From: Phenylobacterium sp.
GTDB lineage: Bacteria > Pseudomonadota > Alphaproteobacteria > Caulobacterales > Caulobacteraceae
Direction: 5' to 3'
DNA length: 64,000 nucleotides
NCBI RefSeq assembly: GCF_022402485.1
Contig: NZ_JAKRSA010000025.1
Span: 82,410-146,409 of the forward strand
The first letter of the stretch is position 1. The number at the start of each line of letters is the position of its first letter. Position numbers and translations under genes: made by a program. Below, piece after piece: positions 58,530 to 64,000 of the stretch. The notes beneath the pieces are model-generated. The model ran no database searches and was not told the origin of the DNA. It saw only the letters and a list, made by a program, of their open reading frames with translations.

Positions 58530-58666
58530 GGCGTTCGATCCGAACTGTGTATTTAACCGCCGTTGCTCATGGCAATTTCTCCAAGAGGGCAAGGTTCAGA
58601 ACCAAAAGGGTACCGAGCTCGTTGGAAGGGATCGTCGTTCTTGCGCCCAGAAATGTCAAGGAATTT

Positions 58667-59416
58667 CTAGGCTGCATCCTTGTACAACACAACTTCCCCA
58701 GCGGCAGTTCCGATCAGATGCACCCAAGGTCGAAGCAGATCAAAATTTTTCGTTGTTGGACTTATGACGCCCCCTGTTTCCTGGTCACGGCCATGTGAAA
58801 GTGCATTCCTAATCTTCCGCAAAAGATCGCAAAAATGATCGAGTCCCTTCTGGCAGAAGGCTGCCTCTGTCTCGGCGTCAGAAATGAGCGCTTTAACTGA
58901 AAACCCTCCATCAAACTTTGTTTCTTTTAGAAAAAAGGCACGATTTGCCTGAATTTCTCGCCAGACAAGACTTTTGTCTACACATTTATTAACAATCCCC
59001 TTGAACTTTGGTATGTCGTCATTTTTCTTAACACTTATGATATCAGTTATTTCTTCCACAACAGATGGTAACTTGTCTCGTACATTTGGTGACGATAGAA
59101 TTCTTGTTATCGATCTTCGGACAGCTTCGTCTAAATAATGGTGAGATGCATACTCAATAATTCTATAATATAATATAAATCTCATCACAGGAGTTTCTTC
59201 TTTACTGGTAGACGACCAGAATCCAAGAAGTTGACTATTCAATTCTGATCCGGAAATGGTGCGCGGAAATTCGCCTGAAATATACCGGGTGCGCCTCAGA
59301 TTGCCGCCAGATTCGAACGCTGGCTCGTGTATAACAACTGTTGGACACATATCGTCAAAATATGACAAATAGAAATTGAGATGATTGATTATATCAATAA
59401 GCTTTTCTCGTTCCAC
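58667..59416 (-). CDS. HEPN-motif protein of an AT-rich two-gene cassette
   Basis: A 249-aa soluble protein. Near the C-terminus LLRKIRNALSHGRD contains the canonical HEPN RNase motif R-N-X3-H (Arg203 to His208). The helix MRFILYYRIIEYASHHYLDEA near residues 78-98 could be the first HEPN helix, with a long insertion between. HEPN proteins are typically ribonuclease toxins or defence effectors; that role is inferred here. The GTG start lies 28 bases inside the upstream gene, so translation is coupled. Base composition is far more AT-rich than the flanks, a sign of transfer. Confidence 0.75.
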   Translation of the reverse strand: MEREKLIDIINHLNFYLSYFDDMCPTVVIHEPAFESGGNLRRTRYISGEFPRTISGSELNSQLLGFWSSTSKEETPVMRFILYYRIIEYASHHYLDEAVRRSITRILSSPNVRDKLPSVVEEITDIISVKKNDDIPKFKGIVNKCVDKSLVWREIQANRAFFLKETKFDGGFSVKALISDAETEAAFCQKGLDHFCDLLRKIRNALSHGRDQETGGVISPTTKNFDLLRPWVHLIGTAAGEVVLYKDAA

Positions 59417-59964
59417 TTTATGTTAGATATCCAGAAAGAACGGGGCGCGTCTAGACCTAGTCTTTCCCTATTGCTCTCAGTCGCGTTAGCAAACTGAAAG
59501 AATGACTGCATATTGCGGTGATTTGTAGACGACATACCCCGGGGAGAGGTGTTCTTAGCAATCTCAACCAAACGATCACTAGATTCACCAAATTTGCAGA
59601 GATGGCTCTTTCCTTTGAATGAAAATTCAAATTCACGATCCACGACCTCTCGCTGATTTTCTGATGGCGAGAATGCAGTCCAGATAATCTCAAGCCGATC
59701 TTCATCTGAGTGCCAAATTCCAGTAAGACGCTCGGGCAGATGAACCCTCTCAAGTGCTGCAGCAAGACTATCAGATTCATCTGGTATGTTTATAGCGACT
59801 GACCAATCTCCCCAAGGCTCTTCGATGCGAATCTGAGTGCCACCTGTTCGACGAGTAGTTTCGGCGATCTTGGCTTTAGGGTTTGCGGCCAAGAAGCCAG
59901 CGAACTTCTCTCGCGCTGCCTTAAGCGCCGGCGATGCTTCCGGTGACTTTGTATCGTCAGACAT
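59389..59964 (-). CDS. Unknown protein, first gene of the HEPN cassette
   Basis: A 191-aa soluble protein that I do not recognise. After a charged N-terminal tail, residues 10-45 are helical. Residues 45-130 look like an alpha/beta sandwich with alternating strands (IRIEEPWGDWSVAINIP, DRLEIIWTAFSP, EVVDREFEFSFKGKSH). The C-terminal part is polar and helical. The ATG at 59962-59964 has GGGGAG seven bases upstream. It precedes and overlaps the HEPN-motif gene, so it may be an antitoxin, sensor or partner of it. Codon and base use are AT-shifted, as in its partner. Confidence 0.75.
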   Translation of the reverse strand: MSDDTKSPEASPALKAAREKFAGFLAANPKAKIAETTRRTGGTQIRIEEPWGDWSVAINIPDESDSLAAALERVHLPERLTGIWHSDEDRLEIIWTAFSPSENQREVVDREFEFSFKGKSHLCKFGESSDRLVEIAKNTSPRGMSSTNHRNMQSFFQFANATESNRERLGLDAPRSFWISNIKWNEKSLLI

Positions 59965-60115
59965 TTGTTTCTCCCCAACGCTCATGAAACGCGGCTCTAT
60001 GGACAAGCGCAACCCTACAGTGCGCGCATACAGGCCATGTCAGATAGGTGAGCAGTACGATGTCCCCCCACCTCCGCACGTGACCACCGCGCCGCCGCCG
60101 CCTATCTTCCCGCGC

Positions 60116-62953
60116 ATGACCGACTCCCTCTCCCTCACCCCCCTGCCGGACCTGCCCAGGACGATCACTCAGGATGGGCCGCCGGTGCGGCTCTATCTGG
60201 TGGATGGGTCGGGCTATATCTTCCGGGCCTTTCACGCCCTGCCGCCGCTGACGCGCAAGAGCGACGGCCTGCCGGTGGGGGCGGTGTCGGGGTTCTGCAA
60301 CATGCTGTGGAAGCTCTTGGTGGAGATGCGGGCCCAGGCGGACGCGCCCACCCACCTGGCGGTGATCTTCGACCATTCCAGCAAGACATTCCGCAACGAT
60401 CTCTATGACCAGTACAAGGCCCACCGGCCGCCGCCGCCGGAGGATCTGATCCCGCAGTTTCCCCTGGTGCGGGAGGCGACCCGGGCCTTTGGCGTGCCGA
60501 GCCTGGAGCTGCCCGGCTATGAGGCCGACGACCTGATCGCGGCCTATGCCTGCAAGGTCCGCGACATGGGCGGGGAGGTGACCATCATCTCCTCGGACAA
60601 GGACCTGATGCAGCTGGTGGGCGACCGGGTGTTCATGCTCGACACCATGAAGAACCTGAGGATCGGCCGCGAGCAGGTGATCGAGAAGTTCGGGGTGCCG
60701 CCGGAAAAGGTGGTGGATGTCCAGGCCCTGTGCGGCGACGCCGTGGACAATGTGCCAGGCGCGCCGGGCATCGGCATCAAGACCGCCGCCCAGCTGATCA
60801 ACGAATATGGCGACCTGGACACGCTGCTGGCCCGCGCGGGCGAGATCAAGCAGCCCAAGCGCCGCGAGACCCTGATCAACTTCGCCGACCAGATCCGCCT
60901 GTCGCGCCTGCTGGTGCAGCTGGACTGCGACACCCCCCTGCCTGCGGCCCTCGATGAACTGGCCGTGGCCGAGCCGGAGCCCGCAGTGCTGGCGGCCTTC
61001 CTGGAGGAGATGCAGTTTCGCAGTCTGGCCCGGCGGGTGAGCGCGGGCGACGCGGCCCCCTCCCAGCCGGCGCCGGAGCGGGCGCCTGCGCCGGACGCCC
61101 CGCCCATCGATGTGAACGGCTATGTCTGCGTCCGCGATCTGGCGAGCCTGGAGGCCTGGATCGCCCGGGCGCGGGCGGCAGGGATCGTGGCCTTCGACAC
61201 CGAGACCGACGCCCTGTCGTCCGCCAGTGCGGGCCTGTGCGGGGTGTCCCTGGCCGTGGCGCCGGGCCAGGCCTGTTACATTCCGCTGGCCCATGAGGAG
61301 ATGGACGGTCTGGCCCTGGACGCGCCGGCCGACCTGACCCAGATTCCGCTGGCCGAGGCCATCGCGGTTTTGAAGCCGATGCTGGAGGACCCCTCGGTCC
61401 TGAAGATCGCCCAGAACGCCAAGTATGATCTGGCCGTCCTGTCGCGCTACGGCGTCCGCGTGGCGCCGGTCGAGGACACCATGCTGATCTCCTATGTGCT
61501 GGAGGCGGGCCTGCACGGCCACGGCATGGACGAGTTGTCGCGGCTGTGGCTTGGCCATGAGCCGATCCCCTTCAAGCAGGTGGCGGGCTCCGGCAAGGCC
61601 CAGAAGAGCTTCAAGAACGTGCCCTTGAAGGAGGCCACCGCCTACGCCGCCGAAGACGCTGACGTGACCCTGCGGCTCTATTCGGTGCTCAAGCCCAAGC
61701 TGGCAGCGGCGGGGCTGTCCACCGTCTATGAGACCCTGGAGCGGCCGCTCGCCGCCGTCCTGGCCGACATGGAGGTGGCCGGTATCGCGGTGGACCCTGA
61801 GCATCTCAGGCGCCTCTCCAACGATTTTTCCCTGCGCATGGCCGAGTTCGAGGCCCAGGCCCACGGGCTCGCCGGGCGGCCCTTCAACCTCGGCTCGCCC
61901 AAGCAGGTGGGGGAAATCCTCTATGCCGAGATGGGGCTGTCGCCGGGCCGCACCACGGCCACGGGCGCCTCCTCCACCGACGCTGCGGTGCTGGAGGAGC
62001 TGGCCGCCCAGGGCCACGCCCTGCCCCGGGTGCTGCTGGACTGGCGTCAGCTCTCGAAGCTGAAGGGCACCTATACCGACGCGCTTGTGGCGGCCATTGC
62101 CCCGGCCACCCGCCGGGTGCACACCTCGTTTGCGCTGGCGGCCACCAGCACCGGGCGGCTGTCGTCGTCGGACCCCAACCTGCAGAACATCCCGATCCGC
62201 ACCGAAGAGGGCCGCAAGATCCGCAAGGCCTTTGTGGCCGAACCGGGCCACCTGCTGATCAGCGCCGACTACAGCCAGATCGAGCTGCGCATTCTGGCCC
62301 ATATGGGGGACATTCCGCAGCTTAAACGGGCCTTTTTGGACGGTTTGGATATCCACGCCATGACGGCGTCCGAGATGTTCGGCGTGCCCATCGAAGGCAT
62401 GCCGGCCGAGACCCGCAGGCGGGCCAAGGCGATCAATTTCGGCATCGTCTATGGCATCTCGGCCTTTGGCCTGGCCAACCAGCTGTCCATCCCCCAGGAC
62501 GAGGCCGGGGCCTATATCCGCACCTATTTCGAACGCTTCCCCGGCATCCGCGACTATATGGACAAGGAGAAAGCCAAGGTGCGGGCCCAGGGCTTCGTCA
62601 CCACGCTGTTTGGCCGCAAGGTGAACATCCCCGAGGTGGGCGCCAAGGCGGCGGGCATGCGGGCCTTTGCTGACCGCGCCGCGATCAATGCGCCGATCCA
62701 GGGTACCGCCGCCGACGTGATCCGCCGGGCCATGATCCGCATGCCGTCCGCCCTGGCCAAGGCCGGCCTTTCCACCCGCATGCTGCTGCAGGTGCACGAC
62801 GAACTGGTGTTCGAGGCGCCGCAGGCTGAGGCAGACGCCGCCATCGTGGTGATCAAGCAGGTGATGGAGACCGCCGCCGAGCCGGCCTTCGCCTTCTCCG
62901 TGCCCCTGGTGGTGGAGGCCCGCGCCGCCGCCAACTGGGACGACGCCCACTAA
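60116..62953 (+). CDS. polA: DNA polymerase I
   Basis: A 945-aa replication and repair polymerase. The 5'-3' exonuclease domain (YLVDGSGYIFRAFHALPPLT, YEADDLIAAYA) is followed by a 3'-5' exonuclease that keeps FDTETDAL near residue 362, so proofreading is probably active. The polymerase domain has SADYSQIELRILAH, the O-helix RRAKAINFGIVYG and VHDELVFEAP. ATG at 60116 is chosen; frame upstream of it overlaps the HEPN cassette and is a shadow. Its TAA overlaps the stop of the facing phosphatase gene. Confidence 0.96.
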   Translation: MTDSLSLTPLPDLPRTITQDGPPVRLYLVDGSGYIFRAFHALPPLTRKSDGLPVGAVSGFCNMLWKLLVEMRAQADAPTHLAVIFDHSSKTFRNDLYDQYKAHRPPPPEDLIPQFPLVREATRAFGVPSLELPGYEADDLIAAYACKVRDMGGEVTIISSDKDLMQLVGDRVFMLDTMKNLRIGREQVIEKFGVPPEKVVDVQALCGDAVDNVPGAPGIGIKTAAQLINEYGDLDTLLARAGEIKQPKRRETLINFADQIRLSRLLVQLDCDTPLPAALDELAVAEPEPAVLAAFLEEMQFRSLARRVSAGDAAPSQPAPERAPAPDAPPIDVNGYVCVRDLASLEAWIARARAAGIVAFDTETDALSSASAGLCGVSLAVAPGQACYIPLAHEEMDGLALDAPADLTQIPLAEAIAVLKPMLEDPSVLKIAQNAKYDLAVLSRYGVRVAPVEDTMLISYVLEAGLHGHGMDELSRLWLGHEPIPFKQVAGSGKAQKSFKNVPLKEATAYAAEDADVTLRLYSVLKPKLAAAGLSTVYETLERPLAAVLADMEVAGIAVDPEHLRRLSNDFSLRMAEFEAQAHGLAGRPFNLGSPKQVGEILYAEMGLSPGRTTATGASSTDAAVLEELAAQGHALPRVLLDWRQLSKLKGTYTDALVAAIAPATRRVHTSFALAATSTGRLSSSDPNLQNIPIRTEEGRKIRKAFVAEPGHLLISADYSQIELRILAHMGDIPQLKRAFLDGLDIHAMTASEMFGVPIEGMPAETRRRAKAINFGIVYGISAFGLANQLSIPQDEAGAYIRTYFERFPGIRDYMDKEKAKVRAQGFVTTLFGRKVNIPEVGAKAAGMRAFADRAAINAPIQGTAADVIRRAMIRMPSALAKAGLSTRMLLQVHDELVFEAPQAEADAAIVVIKQVMETAAEPAFAFSVPLVVEARAAANWDDAH

Positions 62954-63741
62954 GCTGGGCTGAAGGCCGCCGTCCGACTGACCTTGGCCTGGATGATCTT
63001 CTGGCCGCTGTCGTCCAGGCGGGCGGCGGTGAGCACGCCGGTGGCATAGGCACCGGTGTCCAGCCCCAGGCGGTGGGGGGTCATCTGCGGCTCCTCCATG
63101 GGGGTGTGCCCATGGACGATGACCTTGCCGAAGGGGCCAGACGCCTGCAGGAACTCGCCCCTGATCCACAACAGGTCCCGCTCGGCCTGCTGGGCCAGGG
63201 GCACGCCGGGACGCACCCCGGCATGGACAAAGGCGTAGTCGCCGACCTCGGTCATCAGGTCGAGCTGGCCATAGAAGGTCCGGTGGGCGGCCGGCAGAGC
63301 AGCGTCGAAGGCGCTCCTGGCCACGGCCCAGGCCTCGGGATCGGTGCGGGTGGCCGGGGGCTGCACCCCATAGGAGGCCAGGGTGGCGTTGCCCCCGTGC
63401 TCGGCCCAGGTGGTGCCGAACGCCGGCTCATCGAGAAAGCGCAGCAGGGCCTCCTCGTGATTGCCCTTCAGGGTCCGGACCTCAAAGCCCGGTGCGGCCT
63501 GCAGGGCCAGGATGGTCTCCACCACCTGCTGGGAGCCGGGCCCCCGGTCCACATAGTCCCCCAGGAAGACCAGGATCGGCTGGGCGTCCGGCGGCGCCTG
63601 CGTCACATCCTGGGCGATCTCGCGCATCAGGGTGACCAGCAGGTCGTGACGCCCATGGATATCGCCCACCGCATAGACCCGGCGCCCGCCGGTGGAGGGC
63701 GGGGCGTCGGTCTTTTTCTTGCCGAACAGGCGGTTGAACAC
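62950..63741 (-). CDS. Calcineurin-like serine/threonine protein phosphatase
   Basis: A 263-aa metallophosphoesterase of the PPP type. Metal ligands are in YAVGDIHGRHDLL, FLGDYVDRGPGS, LKGNHEEALL and IVHGHTPM, with a further His in FVHAGVRPG. The family includes bacterial protein phosphatases and diadenosine tetraphosphatases; specificity cannot be read here. GTG at 63739-63741 is preferred, giving MFNRLFGKKK and a ribosome site AGGA; a longer extension lacks support. Confidence 0.88.
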   Translation of the reverse strand: MFNRLFGKKKTDAPPSTGGRRVYAVGDIHGRHDLLVTLMREIAQDVTQAPPDAQPILVFLGDYVDRGPGSQQVVETILALQAAPGFEVRTLKGNHEEALLRFLDEPAFGTTWAEHGGNATLASYGVQPPATRTDPEAWAVARSAFDAALPAAHRTFYGQLDLMTEVGDYAFVHAGVRPGVPLAQQAERDLLWIRGEFLQASGPFGKVIVHGHTPMEEPQMTPHRLGLDTGAYATGVLTAARLDDSGQKIIQAKVSRTAAFSPA

Positions 63742-63815
63742 GGGGCGGTCCTGGGCTAGCGGGCAGCCCCATTGTGGCTGGCGGGGGCCGCCCAAGGCAA
63801 TGCCCTAGAACAAGG

Positions 63816-64000
63816 TCAGGCCGCCCTGCGGGTCACCGGCGCGGCGGCGGCGTGTCCGATGTCGAACCGGGCCACGCTTTCGGCCAGCAGGCGGGCTTCG
63901 CTGGCCAGGGCGTGGCTGGCCGCCGTGGTCTGTTCCACCATGGCCGCGTTCTGCTGGGTCACCCGGTCCATCTCATTGACGGCGGTATTGACCTCCTGCA
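63816..64000 (-). CDS. Methyl-accepting chemotaxis protein, C-terminal end (N-terminus beyond window)
   Basis: About 61 codons read in from the right edge and stop at TGA (63816-63818). The sequence QEVNTAVNEMDRVTQQNAAMVEQTTAASHAL is the classic distal methylation-helix end of MCP signalling domains, followed by a variable tail (PVTRRAA). The sensor and most of the signalling domain are outside the window, so the ligand is unknown. Confidence 0.9.
   Translation of the reverse strand, partial: QEVNTAVNEMDRVTQQNAAMVEQTTAASHALASEARLLAESVARFDIGHAAAAPVTRRAA

Noticed and set aside
58547..58798. Small plus-strand open frame antisense to the 3' end of the HEPN-motif gene
   Set aside because: It lacks a ribosome site and covers the terminator region and antisense coding sequence. 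The minus-strand gene has the recognisable motif.
59957..63169. Very long open frame (about 1,070 codons) antisense to polA
   Set aside because: It mirrors polA codon structure in a high-GC genome, has a repetitive Gly/His/Arg/Gln-rich shadow composition and no ribosome site. polA itself has all expected motifs.

Overview
The window is a high-GC, gene-dense chromosomal segment of an alphaproteobacterium, most likely a member of Caulobacterales (Caulobacter/Phenylobacterium type). The assignment rests on gene content and order: hrcA-grpE, dnaN-recF-gyrB, flmA-flmB followed by chvI-chvG-hprK-PTS IIA-HPr, a large GdhZ-type NAD glutamate dehydrogenase, short Caulobacter-like promoters (for example upstream of ahcY and rlmN), and a LuxR-HTH protein with a C-terminal membrane anchor followed by a small Caulobacterales-type hypothetical protein. 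No tRNA, rRNA, CRISPR array, transposase or integrase was found.

Layout. 1-4340 is gdhZ, cut by the left edge, with a hairpin-rich leader. 4839-10599 holds a HerA-like ATPase, two SDR dehydrogenases, a YkvA-like protein, a DMT transporter and a quinone oxidoreductase. 10793-16745 carries rlmN, a DUF350 membrane protein, a membrane-anchored trypsin-like protein, an AmpG-type permease and a soluble hybrid kinase. 16781-19066 is a small regulatory cluster: an XRE regulator, a LuxR-type regulator whose long frame contains a second gene in another frame, and two small proteins. 19021-25649 is a minus-strand housekeeping block (comM, gshB, sirB1-like, yraN, rsmI, hemW, rdgB). 25774-27156 is a small plus-strand module between rdgB and rph: a 36-aa membrane peptide, DUF2975, an XRE regulator and a 35-aa peptide, with palindromes and a strong terminator. 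27172-34688 has rph, hrcA-grpE and dnaN-recF-gyrB.

34779-40740 carries an amidase, a 36-aa membrane protein, a lipoprotein, a DUF3445-VanZ pair, HAD and PCD genes and an SDR. 40836-48435 holds flmA-flmB (UDP-GlcNAc-derived sugar made for flagellin glycosylation), a conserved 570-aa hypothetical, and the chvI-chvG-hprK-IIA-HPr operon, which joins an envelope two-component system to a regulatory PTS branch. 48454-57014 has bioB, a CYTH/CHAD protein, ahcY behind a strong palindromic operator, a pyridoxal kinase with a serine hydrolase, and the two-gene carboxynorspermidine/carboxyspermidine polyamine route.

57159-59964 is the most anomalous part: two copies of a 91-bp repeat flank a DUF4336 gene, the second copy abuts a truncated PEP-mutase-like fragment, and next to it lies an AT-rich two-gene cassette whose second product has a canonical HEPN RNase motif. 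This cassette is the best candidate for an undescribed system. The window ends with polA, a calcineurin-like phosphatase and the C-terminal tail of a chemotaxis receptor.
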